Assembly: GCA_963676295.2 (NCBI GenBank)
Contig: CAXXJR010000029.1
Strand: one strand, 5' to 3'
Length of the DNA: 64,000 nt
Origin: Maridesulfovibrio sp963676295
GTDB lineage: Bacteria; Desulfobacterota; Desulfovibrionia; Desulfovibrionales; Desulfovibrionaceae
Below the pieces are notes generated by a model. That model saw nothing but the letters and a program-made list of their open reading frames with translations, did not search any database and was not told where the DNA came from. A program made the position numbers and the translations under genes. Shown here in pieces: positions 1 to 9,172 of the stretch. Numbering within the stretch: the first letter of the stretch is position 1; each line of letters starts with the position of its first letter.

Positions 1-148
1 CGACTTCACAAATGAGGTCTGGAGCGTCGGAGTTGTTCGGGTTGTCAATCTGTACAGCAGTCAGAATGTTGGGCAATTGCCCTTCAGGGAACTCGACGTC
101 AACAACGGCGCCGATAACCTGAACAATTTTACCTATAACTTTACTCAT
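1..148 (-). CDS. atpD: ATP synthase F1 beta subunit, N-terminal fragment
   Basis: Only the first 49 codons are in the window; the gene runs off the left edge. The reading frame begins with ATG at 148 and gives MSKVIGKIVQVIGAVVDVEF, the typical start of the catalytic beta subunit (the N-terminal beta-barrel that forms the crown of F1). It lies 17 bp downstream of atpG on the same strand, the usual gamma-beta order. A G-rich stretch before the ATG can serve as ribosome binding site. The catalytic P-loop lies outside the window. Confidence 0.93.
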   Translation of the reverse strand, partial: MSKVIGKIVQVIGAVVDVEFPEGQLPNILTAVQIDNPNNSDAPDLICEV

Positions 149-165
149 CCGAGTAACCCCCTATA

Positions 166-1044
166 TTATCCTTTCAGCGCTTCTGCGCCGCCGACAATGT
201 CCATAAGATCCGCGGTAATAGCGGCCTGCCTAGTTTTGTTGTAAAGCAAGGTCAGTGATTCAGTCATGTCGTCGCAAGCTCTGGATGCATTGTCCATAGC
301 GGCCATGCGGGCAGCATGTTCACTAGTAGATGTATCGAGTAGGCCGCGATAAACCTGAACCTTCACAAAACGGGGCAGAAGCTCCGCGAGAAGACCTTCG
401 ACAGAAGGTTCATAAATGTATTCGCTGGAAGTCTTAGACTCACCGTCTTCCGCTGCAACGTCCGAAGACATCGGCAGAACTTTAAGTCTGGTAGGCTCCT
501 GAGAAGCAACACTTATAAACTTTCCATAGACAAGGTAAACTTCGTCAAGTTCTTCAGCGAGGTAGGCATCAATTACTTTGTTGCCGATAGAGATAGCGAG
601 GTTAAAGTCAAATGAGCCCATTTCATCAACGTATGATTCAACGATTTCAAATTCACTTTTATTAACTGTTGCGCGACCTCTTTTACCTACACAGTAGAAC
701 TTTACTGTTTTACCTTCAGCCTTCTTTTCTTCAGCCAATTTCAGGGCCGAATGTATCATATTCGCATTAAAACTACCGCAAAGTCCGCGATCAGAAGTGA
801 CGAGCATAATGCCGACAGTTTTGATCTCTTCGTGGACTTCAAGCAGAGGGTGGACACTAGAATCCGCTCCTGCTGCAAGGTCACCAAGCATTTCATAGAA
901 CTTGTCAGCATAAGGGCGGAAGCGTTCAATTCTGGACTGAGCGCCACGCAGCTTAGCCGACGCGACCATATTCATCGCTTTGGTAATCTGCTTAGTCTTT
1001 TTAATACTGACTATTTGATTCTGTACATCCTTAAGAGAAGCCAT
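166..1044 (-). CDS. atpG: ATP synthase F1 gamma subunit
   Basis: 292 residues, normal length for the central rotor stalk that turns inside the alpha3beta3 hexamer. The N-terminus MASLKDVQNQIVSIKKTKQI and the GLCGSFNAN segment near residue 90 are gamma signatures, and the C-terminal helix (MTESLTLLYNKTRQAAIT) matches the coiled coil that contacts the catalytic sites. It lies between atpA (15 bp upstream) and atpD and is surely cotranscribed with them. AGGAGG-like purines before the ATG support the start. Confidence 0.97.
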   Translation of the reverse strand: MASLKDVQNQIVSIKKTKQITKAMNMVASAKLRGAQSRIERFRPYADKFYEMLGDLAAGADSSVHPLLEVHEEIKTVGIMLVTSDRGLCGSFNANMIHSALKLAEEKKAEGKTVKFYCVGKRGRATVNKSEFEIVESYVDEMGSFDFNLAISIGNKVIDAYLAEELDEVYLVYGKFISVASQEPTRLKVLPMSSDVAAEDGESKTSSEYIYEPSVEGLLAELLPRFVKVQVYRGLLDTSTSEHAARMAAMDNASRACDDMTESLTLLYNKTRQAAITADLMDIVGGAEALKG

Positions 1045-1059
1045 CAGTACCTCCCAGGA

Positions 1060-2568
1060 TTAAGCTGTGAAACCTTTTTTAAACTCTTCAAGAGCGGCCT
1101 TCAGCTTGCCTTCGATTTCATCATCAAGAGCCTGCTTAGTCTTAATGCCTTCCATAATTTCAGGCTTGGCACTTGCGATGAATTCAACAAGCTCGTCTTC
1201 GAACTTACGAACAGCAGAAACAGGAATTTCATCCATGTGGCCGCGAGTACCGGCGTACAAAGATACAACCTGCTGCATTACGTTCATAGGTTTAAACTGT
1301 GACTGCTTGAGAAGCTCAACCATACGGGCACCGCGGTTCAGCTTCTGCTGAGTCGCTTTATCAAGGTCGGAACCGAAAGCAGCAAACGCTGCGAGTTCAC
1401 GATACTGAGCAAGGTCAAGACGGAGTGTACCGGCAACCTGCTTCATAGCCTTGATTTGAGCAGCACCACCAACACGGGAAACGGACAGACCTACGTTAAT
1501 AGCAGGACGAACACCGGCGTTGAAAAGGTTTGGCTCAAGGTAAACCTGACCGTCAGTAATGGAAATAACGTTGGTCGGGATATATGCGGAAACGTCACCG
1601 GCCTGAGTTTCAATGATAGGCAAAGCTGTCAAAGAACCAGCGCCAAGGCTGTCGTTTACTTTACAAGAACGTTCAAGGAGACGTGAATGCAAGTAGAAAA
1701 CGTCACCAGGGAAAGCTTCACGTCCTGGAGGACGACGAAGCAGGAGGGACATCTGTCTGTATGCAACAGCCTGCTTGGAAAGGTCATCATATGCGATCAG
1801 AGCGTGCTTACCACTATCACGGTAGTATTCAGCCATGGTCGCTCCGGTGTATGCAGCAATAAACTGCAAAGGAGCCGGCTCAGAAGCTGTTGCAGAAATG
1901 ATTGTGGTGTATTCCATTGCGCCGTGCTTACGGAGGATATCAGCAACAAGGGCAACCGCTGCTTTTTTCTGTCCGATAGCTACGTAGAAACAATGAATAC
2001 CGGAATCTTTCTGAGCAAGGATAGCATCGATGCAGATCGCGGTTTTACCAACCTGACGGTCACCGATGATAAGTTCACGCTGTCCACGTCCAACCGGAGT
2101 CATTGCGTCGATAGCCTTAAGGCCTGTGTACATTGGTTCATGTACAGATTTACGAGCAATAATACCTGGAGCTTTAAGCTCAACAGGACGAGTTTCATCA
2201 GATTCAATTGGTCCGAGTCCGTCAATAGGCTGACCGAGTGGGTTAACAACACGGCCCATAACAGCTGGTCCAACAGGAACAGAGAACAGTTTACCGGTAC
2301 GTTTTACCGGGTCACCTTCTTTAATGCCGGTATCATCGCCGAGGAGAGCGACACCAACGTTATCTTCTTCAAGGTTGAGAACCATACCCATGAGGCCACC
2401 AGGAAACTCGAGGAGCTCCATAGCCATTGCGTTCTCAACACCGTGTACACGAGCGATACCGTCACCAACCAAAAGAACGGTACCTGTTTCGCTCATCTCG
2501 ACCTTAGATTCATAATTTTGAATCTGATCTTCAATGATTTTGCTGATTTCTTCCGCTTTAATCTGCAT
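1060..2568 (-). CDS. atpA: ATP synthase F1 alpha subunit
   Basis: 502 residues from the ATG at 2568; a four-codon longer frame exists, but the family normally begins MQIKAEEISK. The non-catalytic nucleotide-binding subunit of F1. The P-loop GDRQVGKT is at residues 169-176, and the alpha-specific LLLRRPPGREAFPGDVFYLH stretch follows near residue 280. It sits between atpH (overlapping by a few bases upstream) and atpG. Nothing is unusual in it. Confidence 0.97.
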   Translation of the reverse strand: MQIKAEEISKIIEDQIQNYESKVEMSETGTVLLVGDGIARVHGVENAMAMELLEFPGGLMGMVLNLEEDNVGVALLGDDTGIKEGDPVKRTGKLFSVPVGPAVMGRVVNPLGQPIDGLGPIESDETRPVELKAPGIIARKSVHEPMYTGLKAIDAMTPVGRGQRELIIGDRQVGKTAICIDAILAQKDSGIHCFYVAIGQKKAAVALVADILRKHGAMEYTTIISATASEPAPLQFIAAYTGATMAEYYRDSGKHALIAYDDLSKQAVAYRQMSLLLRRPPGREAFPGDVFYLHSRLLERSCKVNDSLGAGSLTALPIIETQAGDVSAYIPTNVISITDGQVYLEPNLFNAGVRPAINVGLSVSRVGGAAQIKAMKQVAGTLRLDLAQYRELAAFAAFGSDLDKATQQKLNRGARMVELLKQSQFKPMNVMQQVVSLYAGTRGHMDEIPVSAVRKFEDELVEFIASAKPEIMEGIKTKQALDDEIEGKLKAALEEFKKGFTA

Positions 2569-2572
2569 GGCC

Positions 2573-3124
2573 CTACACACCCCTTTTAATCTGTTCTTTC
2601 ATCATTTGCAGCTGTGCGCGAATGCTTGCATCAAGAACTTTGTCTCCGACCTGAAGAACCACACCACCAAGGATATCGTTGTTCATTGCAAACTCAAGCT
2701 CTAATTTACACTTAAGTTGGTCTTCAAGACGTTCTTTGATTTCAGACTGACGCTTCTGGGTCAGCTTAATTGCAGTCACGAGTTTACCCCGGACGACCCC
2801 CTGGACAGCGTCCAACATTCCAGAATAGTCACTAGCTATTTCAGGAATATATGAAAGCCTTCCTTTGTCGGCCAAAAGGTTGCAAAAGTTTTTTACCACA
2901 GGTCCTGCCGAGGTCTTTTCAAGCAGTTTATCAAGTACGGATTTCTTTTCTTCCGCACTGAAAACAGGATTCTGAAAGAGCCTCAGGGCCTCCGGGGAAT
3001 CTTCCAGGATCTGGGACAACTCGGTCAGTGCCTTACCATACGCCGCGAGGTCTGCTTCTCCCTGCTTCTGGCCAACAGAGAACAGCGCCTTTGCATATCT
3101 GCGTGAGACTATGTTCCCGGTCAA
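2573..3124 (-). CDS. atpH: ATP synthase F1 delta subunit (OSCP)
   Basis: 183 residues, the peripheral-stalk protein that ties the b subunits to the top of F1. It begins MTGNIVSRRYAKALFSV, the standard delta opening, and ends with the conserved region ILGGVVLQVGDKVLDASIR near residues 150-170. Its start overlaps the end of atpF by 4 bp, which suggests translational coupling. Confidence 0.96.
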   Translation of the reverse strand: MTGNIVSRRYAKALFSVGQKQGEADLAAYGKALTELSQILEDSPEALRLFQNPVFSAEEKKSVLDKLLEKTSAGPVVKNFCNLLADKGRLSYIPEIASDYSGMLDAVQGVVRGKLVTAIKLTQKRQSEIKERLEDQLKCKLELEFAMNNDILGGVVLQVGDKVLDASIRAQLQMMKEQIKRGV

Positions 3125-3696
3125 TTGAGCACCACCTTTGTTAAGTATTCATCCACAAGATTCTCATGCTGAGCTTTAGTGAGTGTGCTTTTGACGATTT
3201 TCTCAGCTGCTTCGATGACTTTGTCAGCCATTTCAGCACGCATTTCGTCACGGGCAATCAAGAATTCCTGCTCAGCGGAGACTTTCGCCTGAGCTTTCAA
3301 CTGCTCAGCGCTCTGTTCTGCCTTCTGGATAATTGCCGCTTTCATGGATTCGCCCTGGCTTCTGGCTTCGGTAAGGATTGCTTCCTTTTCCTTTTCCAGA
3401 TTAGCAATACTATTTTCCACGTCCTGAAGCTTCTTTTCTGCAGCTTCTTTACGAGCCTGCAAATCGTTAAGCTCCTGCCTGATTCCGGCCTGACGTCCTT
3501 TAAAAAGTCCGGCAATTTTCTTGCCGGCAAATTTGTAAAGAATTCCAAGAACCAAAATCAAGTTGAGGACGCGCCAAGTAAAGTTCATCCAAGGAATCTC
3601 ATGTTCCCCTGCTGCATGTCCGGAGGCAAAGGCTGTGCCAGCGACCAGTAATGCAGTAAGAGTGGCAATTGCCATGATCATGTGTTTCCGCTTCAA
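3121..3696 (-). CDS. atpF: ATP synthase F0 b subunit
   Basis: 191 residues. A signal-like hydrophobic stretch (residues 5-25) precedes a second hydrophobic segment (about 37-58, RVLNLILVLGILYKFAGKKI), and then a long charged, heptad-rich coiled coil to the C-terminus. This is the membrane-anchored half of the peripheral stalk. A second, shorter b-type gene follows immediately upstream in the operon, so this organism builds a b/b' heterodimer, as many deltaproteobacteria and photosynthetic bacteria do. The extra N-terminal hydrophobic segment is seen in the b subunit of related sulfate reducers (recalled, not checked). Confidence 0.93.
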   Translation of the reverse strand: MKRKHMIMAIATLTALLVAGTAFASGHAAGEHEIPWMNFTWRVLNLILVLGILYKFAGKKIAGLFKGRQAGIRQELNDLQARKEAAEKKLQDVENSIANLEKEKEAILTEARSQGESMKAAIIQKAEQSAEQLKAQAKVSAEQEFLIARDEMRAEMADKVIEAAEKIVKSTLTKAQHENLVDEYLTKVVLN

Positions 3697-3726
3697 GGCT
3701 AAACCCCCCTTCGATATTGATTAGGC

Positions 3727-4143
3727 CTAGCCAAGAACCTTGGCTGTAACCTTCTGAGCAAAAGCTTCGATCTCACCATCAAGAACTTTCAAGGCCGCAC
3801 CTTTTTCGGATGCGACTTCTGCGCGGGCTTCTTTCAAAGTCACAGCTGCGACCTTACCTGCTTCAGAAAGAACTGCCTGCTCTTCTTTGGCACCCTGTTC
3901 TTTAAAGCCGTTTCGGATTTCCATACCCTGCTTACGGGCACTGTCCAAAGCGTCTTCATAGTCTTTCACCTTCGAATCAGCCGAGGTTGTGAAATTTTCC
4001 ACTTTCGCGAGCTGATCACTCATCAGCTCCGAACGTTTCCTGATTATTTCACGAATCGGACGAAACATAAGAAGGTTGAGAACAAGAAGGGTGATGATGA
4101 AGTTTGCTAACTGGATAAAAAAGCTAATATCTAAATCAATCAT
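3727..4143 (-). CDS. atpF': ATP synthase F0 b' subunit
   Basis: 138 residues. One N-terminal membrane helix (about residues 7-27, FIQLANFIITLLVLNLLMFR) is followed by a charged coiled coil. It is the b'-type partner of the longer b protein encoded 30 bp downstream. The gene is first in the F1/F0 stalk operon; the a and c subunit genes are not in this window, so they must be elsewhere on the chromosome. Confidence 0.93.
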   Translation of the reverse strand: MIDLDISFFIQLANFIITLLVLNLLMFRPIREIIRKRSELMSDQLAKVENFTTSADSKVKDYEDALDSARKQGMEIRNGFKEQGAKEEQAVLSEAGKVAAVTLKEARAEVASEKGAALKVLDGEIEAFAQKVTAKVLG

Positions 4144-4285
4144 GCCTGCTCCCGAAAAGGTTGTGAATTTTTGTCCAAAGTCTGTCGCCCTCTAACTTTT
4201 TTTTAGGGTCGTGTCAAAGGGTTTTTCGATTTGAACTGGTTACTTTTTCCTTTTCAAGCCCCGTCAACACTGGCTTGTTAAAAAA

Positions 4286-4654
4286 TTAACTTATTTCTTC
4301 CGCTACAGTCTCAACCGCCTCAACTCCGGTTGAACTCATGGTAACGCGCCCTTCCAAAACTGCTCCTTCTTCCACAACAAGGACAGGTGTGACCAAATTG
4401 CCTTGAAGGTTTGCAGTCTTGTGAAGTACAGCCTTATCACGAGCAAAAACTTCACCTGTAACTTTGCCGCTCAATACGAGCTGGCCTATCCTTAAGACAC
4501 CTTCAACCCGGGCATCTTTACCGACAACAAGAGTCCCCTCGGACTCCACTTCCCCACTGAAGTTGCCGTCGATACGCACAGCGCCCTGGAAGCTTAACTT
4601 TCCTTGATAATCAGTTCCACTACCTAGAAAAGCATTTATTTCATCTCTTGCCAT
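4286..4654 (-). CDS. Bactofilin family cytoskeletal protein
   Basis: 122 residues from the ATG at 4654, chosen over longer frames because AAAGGAG lies 6 bp ahead of it and bactofilins are short. The core contains the regularly spaced G and V residues of the beta-helical bactofilin domain (FQGAVRIDGNFSGEVES, then EGTLVVGKDARVEG and further turns). Bactofilins polymerise without nucleotides and often organise local peptidoglycan synthesis. Its position immediately after rodA fits a role with the elongation machinery; this part is inference. The ATP synthase genes begin 142 bp downstream. Confidence 0.92.
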   Translation of the reverse strand: MARDEINAFLGSGTDYQGKLSFQGAVRIDGNFSGEVESEGTLVVGKDARVEGVLRIGQLVLSGKVTGEVFARDKAVLHKTANLQGNLVTPVLVVEEGAVLEGRVTMSSTGVEAVETVAEEIS

Positions 4655-4704
4655 TTGTGCTCCTTTTGTACTTATGCCGATTTTAGAGAGTCCGAACATA
4701 CGGC

Positions 4705-5820
4705 TTACCCCTGTTTGAATACGTAGCGTCTCATGGACACATTTAAAACGAGTCCGATTAGACAAAAATTAACTACAGTGGCACTGCCGCCATAGCTGAT
4801 AAATGGTAGAGGTATGCCTACTACCGGCATTAGTCCGAGGACCATACCCATATTGATTAAGATTTGCCAGAAGAAATAAAAGAATACGCCTGCTGCGAGG
4901 TAACTTCCGAATAAATCTTTTGCATCTCTTGCAGTTACAACCATCTGGTATAAAAATACACAAAAAAGACTGAGCACAGTCATTGCGCCGACAAAGCCCC
5001 ATTCCTCTCCGAAAACAGCAATCGCAAAATCAGTATGTTTCTCCGGTAAAAAACGTAACTGACTCTGAGTTCCGCCGAGAAAACCTTTTCCCCAAAGCCT
5101 GCCTGAACCGATTGCAATTTCAGACTGGATAATATGATAACCTGACCCTAGTGGATCGCTTGCAGGATTCATAAACGAAATAACTCTTCGTTTTTGGTAA
5201 TCGTGCATGAAAAGCCAGCCAAGTGGAATAAGACATGGAACAGCAACAGCCATAGTTTTAAAAACTTTGGACGTAAGCCCTCTGTAAAGGATCATTCCAC
5301 AAAGGATTAAAAGAGCATTCAGGCCTGATCCAAGGTCCGGCTGCAAAATAATCATTCCCGCGGGAAGAAGTCCCACGGCAAAGACATATCCTAATTTAAT
5401 AAAACCAAGTGGTTCAGTGTCTCTTGATAATATTCTTGCACCGATTACGAGAATAGTAATTTTGGCAAGTTCACTCGGTTGAAAATTGAAAAAACCGAGA
5501 TCAAGCCATCTGCGGGCACCGTAAATAGTTTTACCTGCAAACGGAACAGCGAGCAGAAGTAATACAGTCAACCAGAACAAAGGCCATGCTATAGTCTTTA
5601 GATGTCTGTAATCGAAGAGCATAAAGGTCAGCATTCCGCCGAATCCCATAAGTCCCCAGATCAGCTGTTTCTGATAAAATGAATTAACACTCATGCCGTC
5701 TTCCATTCTGAATCCGCTGGCTGAATAAAGATTCAATACGCCAACAAAAAACAGCACGGCAGCAAGCCCAAGCAATAACCAGTTCATGTGAATGAGCAGT
5801 CTTCTGTCAATTGGAGACAT
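4705..5820 (-). CDS. rodA: RodA (SEDS-family peptidoglycan glycosyltransferase)
   Basis: 371 residues with about ten hydrophobic membrane segments. The SEDS core is visible: the LQPDLGSGLNALLILCG region near residue 165 holds the conserved acidic residue, and the C-terminal GIPLPFISYGGSATVVNF motif is diagnostic. RodA polymerises glycan strands with a class B PBP during elongation. Its start overlaps the stop of the upstream mrdA by one base, so the enzyme and its partner transpeptidase are coupled. Confidence 0.96.
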   Translation of the reverse strand: MSPIDRRLLIHMNWLLLGLAAVLFFVGVLNLYSASGFRMEDGMSVNSFYQKQLIWGLMGFGGMLTFMLFDYRHLKTIAWPLFWLTVLLLLAVPFAGKTIYGARRWLDLGFFNFQPSELAKITILVIGARILSRDTEPLGFIKLGYVFAVGLLPAGMIILQPDLGSGLNALLILCGMILYRGLTSKVFKTMAVAVPCLIPLGWLFMHDYQKRRVISFMNPASDPLGSGYHIIQSEIAIGSGRLWGKGFLGGTQSQLRFLPEKHTDFAIAVFGEEWGFVGAMTVLSLFCVFLYQMVVTARDAKDLFGSYLAAGVFFYFFWQILINMGMVLGLMPVVGIPLPFISYGGSATVVNFCLIGLVLNVSMRRYVFKQG

Positions 5821-7631
5821 TAATTTACCGCTCCTTTTCCATCCGGTTTTTTATCAAAAAGATAGTCATATATCGCCTTAACCACCGGACCGGCCCCTGA
5901 ACCGCCATGCTGTCCATGCTCAACCATGCAGACAACAACATAACGTTGGTCCCCTCTTTCAGCAAAACTGGCCATCCATGCATGATCTCTATATTTGTAC
6001 GGGATATCTTTATCCTTCATTTTATGGATCTCATCGGTAAGTTTGACAACCTGCGCAGTTCCCGTCTTAGCACCAATAACAATGCCCTTTTTTCTCAGTC
6101 TTCGTGCTGTCCCATGCGGCCCTTCAACTGTTTCGATCATAGCTTTTTTTATGATCTCCAACTGATTCTTTGTCATGGGTAGACGACCTTGCTCTTCCGC
6201 CGGTTCGCCTGCTAGAAGTTGTGGACGAAGCAGCCTGCCACCATTTATAAGAGAAGCAATAAATCTAGATACCTGCAATGGGGAAGTAAGTGTATACCCC
6301 TGTCCGATTGCCAAATTGAGATTCTCACCGGGATGCCAGATTTCACCGAAGCGCTTCCTTTTCCATGCACGAGTTGGAATCAACCCTGCTTTTTCATGTG
6401 GTAAAGAAATACCTGTGACCTTGCCAAAGCCGGCTTTTTTTGCAAATTCACTGATCCGATCAACACCTAGTTTTATGCCAAGCTTATAAAAATAAACATC
6501 ACATGACTCTACTAAGGCCTTTTTCAGATCAACATCACCATGCCCGCCTCTTTTCCAGTCTCTAAAAACATACTTACCGAGCTTAACAAACCCGGGGCAG
6601 TAAAACGTTTCACTAGGAGTGACCATCTTATTGTGAAGGCCGCATGCCGCAACAACGAGCTTAAAAACTGAACCTGGAGGATAAACACTTTGGATAACTC
6701 TGTTTTGCAACGGGTGCATAGGGTCATTGCTCAGTTTAGCCCATTCTTTCTTGCTGAGCCCTGAAGTGAAAGAATTATTGTCATATGAAGGAGCACTCAC
6801 GAAAGACAATATCTGGCCGTTGTCAGGATTCATGACGACAACGGCTCCGGCCTTTCCTTGAAGAAGTTTTCCACCAAGCTCCTGAAGTCCCAGATCAATT
6901 GAAAGATCAATATCCTCACCTGCAACCGGAGGAGTTATAATTCTCTCTTTGAGCCGCCTACCAGTTGCATCGACCTCGCACTGCCTACGACCTTTAACTC
7001 CCCTGAATCTTTTTTCCAGAATATATTCAAGCCCCTGCTTACCGACAAAATCGCCTACGGCAAGATCACTGTCAGCTTCCAGCTCGCCTTCACCGCACTC
7101 TGAAACATAACCGAGGACATGCGACAAAAGAGCCCCCTGCAAATAACGTCTTCGCGGGCGGACTACAACTTCAAGGCCGGGCCAATGCAATGCATTTGCC
7201 TCAATCATGGCGACCTGTTTAAAAGTGAGATTTGGAACTAGAATAAGCGGTTCAAACGGCTTTACGCGTTTACGAGATTTCTTAAATATTTTTTTAATGT
7301 CAGAAAGATTTTCACCGGTCCATTCAGAAACAGTTTTCAGCGTTCCGTCTAGGTCTTTACAGTCCTCACGTACAATGCCCAAAGCATACGCAGGTTCATT
7401 CAAGGCTAAAAGATTTCCATTACGGTCACGAATCAGCCCACGCGGAGCATACAACCTATCCTGTCTGAGCTGATTATTTTTCGCCTGCTCTGCGAAATAA
7501 GAGCCTTTGTGAATCTGCAAAAACCAAAACCTAAGCGCAAAAACACAAAAAAGCAGGAGTATCAACCCCTGCAGCAACAGCAGACCGGTCTTCGGAGGCT
7601 GCTGAGATTTTGATTCATACAGAGAGCTCAT
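5820..7631 (-). CDS. mrdA: Penicillin-binding protein 2, elongation transpeptidase
   Basis: 603 residues: a short cytoplasmic tail, one membrane helix (about residues 16-40), a pedestal/dimerisation domain and a C-terminal transpeptidase domain. The catalytic motifs are SVFK (321-324), SCD (376-378) and KTGT (522-525). It cross-links peptidoglycan as the partner of RodA. It lies between mreD (overlap of 17 bp) and rodA in the usual mreBCD-mrdA-rodA order. Confidence 0.97.
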   Translation of the reverse strand: MSSLYESKSQQPPKTGLLLLQGLILLLFCVFALRFWFLQIHKGSYFAEQAKNNQLRQDRLYAPRGLIRDRNGNLLALNEPAYALGIVREDCKDLDGTLKTVSEWTGENLSDIKKIFKKSRKRVKPFEPLILVPNLTFKQVAMIEANALHWPGLEVVVRPRRRYLQGALLSHVLGYVSECGEGELEADSDLAVGDFVGKQGLEYILEKRFRGVKGRRQCEVDATGRRLKERIITPPVAGEDIDLSIDLGLQELGGKLLQGKAGAVVVMNPDNGQILSFVSAPSYDNNSFTSGLSKKEWAKLSNDPMHPLQNRVIQSVYPPGSVFKLVVAACGLHNKMVTPSETFYCPGFVKLGKYVFRDWKRGGHGDVDLKKALVESCDVYFYKLGIKLGVDRISEFAKKAGFGKVTGISLPHEKAGLIPTRAWKRKRFGEIWHPGENLNLAIGQGYTLTSPLQVSRFIASLINGGRLLRPQLLAGEPAEEQGRLPMTKNQLEIIKKAMIETVEGPHGTARRLRKKGIVIGAKTGTAQVVKLTDEIHKMKDKDIPYKYRDHAWMASFAERGDQRYVVVCMVEHGQHGGSGAGPVVKAIYDYLFDKKPDGKGAVN

Positions 7632-8079
7632 GCTTTAACCGTTCCGGATAAATATATTTTATGAAAAGCCACTCAAGCGGGAATATGGCAAATTGTAAAA
7701 TTCCCTCATAAATGTAGCGGTCAGGAGCCCAGTTCATATCTGCAAGCATTGTCATCACGCCTATTATAAACGGATGTAAAAGACCGAGCCCTGCGCCGCA
7801 AAGAAGAGCAAACATCAGACTCTGCACATCAAAAAACATGGCTCCGCAGCGATATAATGCAAAAATGGAAGAATACCAGAGAAGAGAATAGCCGAACGGT
7901 AAGCCACCGATCCCTTCCTGAATGAGAGACCAAAAAAGGATTAACCAGATCAATAATGTTTTCCGTTCCATCTGAATACAAAGCAAAAGTCCCGGGGCAA
8001 GAAAATCTACTCCGGGTAATACCTTTTGTGCCCATATCCCGACAACGGTAAATGCAGTCCACCACAGAAAAGAAAACAT
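7615..8079 (-). CDS. mreD: Rod shape-determining protein MreD
   Basis: 154 residues, almost wholly hydrophobic with about five membrane segments, as expected of MreD, the small membrane partner of MreC in the elongasome. The sequence is poorly conserved across bacteria, so the call rests largely on size, hydropathy and position directly between mreC (1 bp gap) and mrdA (overlapping). Confidence 0.88.
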   Translation of the reverse strand: MFSFLWWTAFTVVGIWAQKVLPGVDFLAPGLLLCIQMERKTLLIWLILFWSLIQEGIGGLPFGYSLLWYSSIFALYRCGAMFFDVQSLMFALLCGAGLGLLHPFIIGVMTMLADMNWAPDRYIYEGILQFAIFPLEWLFIKYIYPERLKHELSV

Positions 8080-8080
8080 T

Positions 8081-8926
8081 TTAATTCCCTTCCGATGAAG
8101 TTGAGTTACCCGTAATCTTTTTATGGAGCAAAAGAACTTCTTCCATGCTCTCCATATTAACTAATGGAACAGCTTCAACCTTTAGGAATAAAGAAATATC
8201 TGACCGTTCAACAGAAACAACTTTTGCAACAGGAAGTCCCGGAGGATAAAGCCCTGCAAGCCCTGAAGTTTCAAGAATTTCACCTTCAGAAACAGGAGCA
8301 TTAAGCTTCATATATTTTGCATCCAAAGGCTCACCGGCACCGCTGCCGACTAATAATCCGGTAGTTCTATGAAGTTGTCCTCTGACTGAAATTCGGCTGT
8401 TGAGGTCAGTAATAAGCAGTGCTTTTGAAGAAGAAAAACCGGGTTGTACTACCCTACCGACAACTCCTAAAGGAGTCAGCACAGGGGTATCTTTAGTGAC
8501 ACCTGAAGTAGAACCTTTACTCAGTATGATAGTATCTAAAGCAGCAGAAGGGCCCATCCTGTGAGCAATGACACGTGCTCCGTCTACATACCAACCGTCT
8601 TCCGGTGAAAAGGCAAGTAAAGCCTGCAACCTTACAGCCTGATCGGCTTTCTCCCTGAGCGTCATAATCTCAAGGCGCATTAAATCATTTTGAGAGCTAA
8701 GCAGATCATTCTGCTCTTTCAATCCGACAAGATAAATGTATTTATCCCAGAAATCTGCTGACTTATCGAAAACCCACTCGCCGGGCCAAAGTGTCCACTT
8801 AACAAATTCAAGCCCTGAATAATCAGCCAATCGATCAAGCTGCCCTGATCGCAGATTCCACGAATAAAGGCTGAGGTAGATAAATAAGCCCACAATTATG
8901 GCTATAGCAGTACGCTTGAGCTTCAA
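8081..8926 (-). CDS. mreC: Rod shape-determining protein MreC
   Basis: 281 residues: a short N-terminus, one membrane helix (about residues 7-25), a periplasmic coiled coil (about 65-105) and a C-terminal beta-barrel domain. The conserved MreC segment GVVGRVVQPGFSSSKALLIT is near residue 155-175. MreC links the MreB filament to PBP2/RodA. It is followed with almost no gap by mreD and is separated from mreB by 246 bp that contain a strong hairpin. Confidence 0.94.
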   Translation of the reverse strand: MKLKRTAIAIIVGLFIYLSLYSWNLRSGQLDRLADYSGLEFVKWTLWPGEWVFDKSADFWDKYIYLVGLKEQNDLLSSQNDLMRLEIMTLREKADQAVRLQALLAFSPEDGWYVDGARVIAHRMGPSAALDTIILSKGSTSGVTKDTPVLTPLGVVGRVVQPGFSSSKALLITDLNSRISVRGQLHRTTGLLVGSGAGEPLDAKYMKLNAPVSEGEILETSGLAGLYPPGLPVAKVVSVERSDISLFLKVEAVPLVNMESMEEVLLLHKKITGNSTSSEGN

Positions 8927-9075
8927 ACTAAATCCTCTATCTTAACATAAAGATACCAAACCAAACACACGACGCTGTTTCTTAAAAATTTAGTTACCTA
9001 AGAATTGAGCAGGCTTTAAAAATAGATGAATTAAAGACAAAAAAAACTATCTTCGACTGGCACAGCACAATATAT

Positions 9076-9126
9076 TGCTAAAAGCATAGTTTTGATGGAA
9101 TCCCCCTCAAAACTATGCTTTTAGCA
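9076..9126 (-). terminator. Strong hairpin between mreB and mreC
   Basis: A perfect 20-bp inverted repeat (9076-9095 with 9107-9126) closes an 11-nt loop. It lies just after the stop of mreB in the direction of transcription. There is no run of T directly after the stem on the minus strand, so it could be a partial terminator, an RNA-stability element for the mreB message, or an attenuator setting the MreB to MreC ratio. Confidence 0.55.
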
Positions 9127-9172
9127 TTGAAAATGCACTCTCAGCTCATCCAATCCACTGCGGCAATTAATG

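Noticed and set aside
1687..2589. 300-codon open frame on the plus strand opposite atpA
   Set aside because: It is antisense to a clear atpA gene and its sequence is unlike any family; it arises from codon bias of the real gene.
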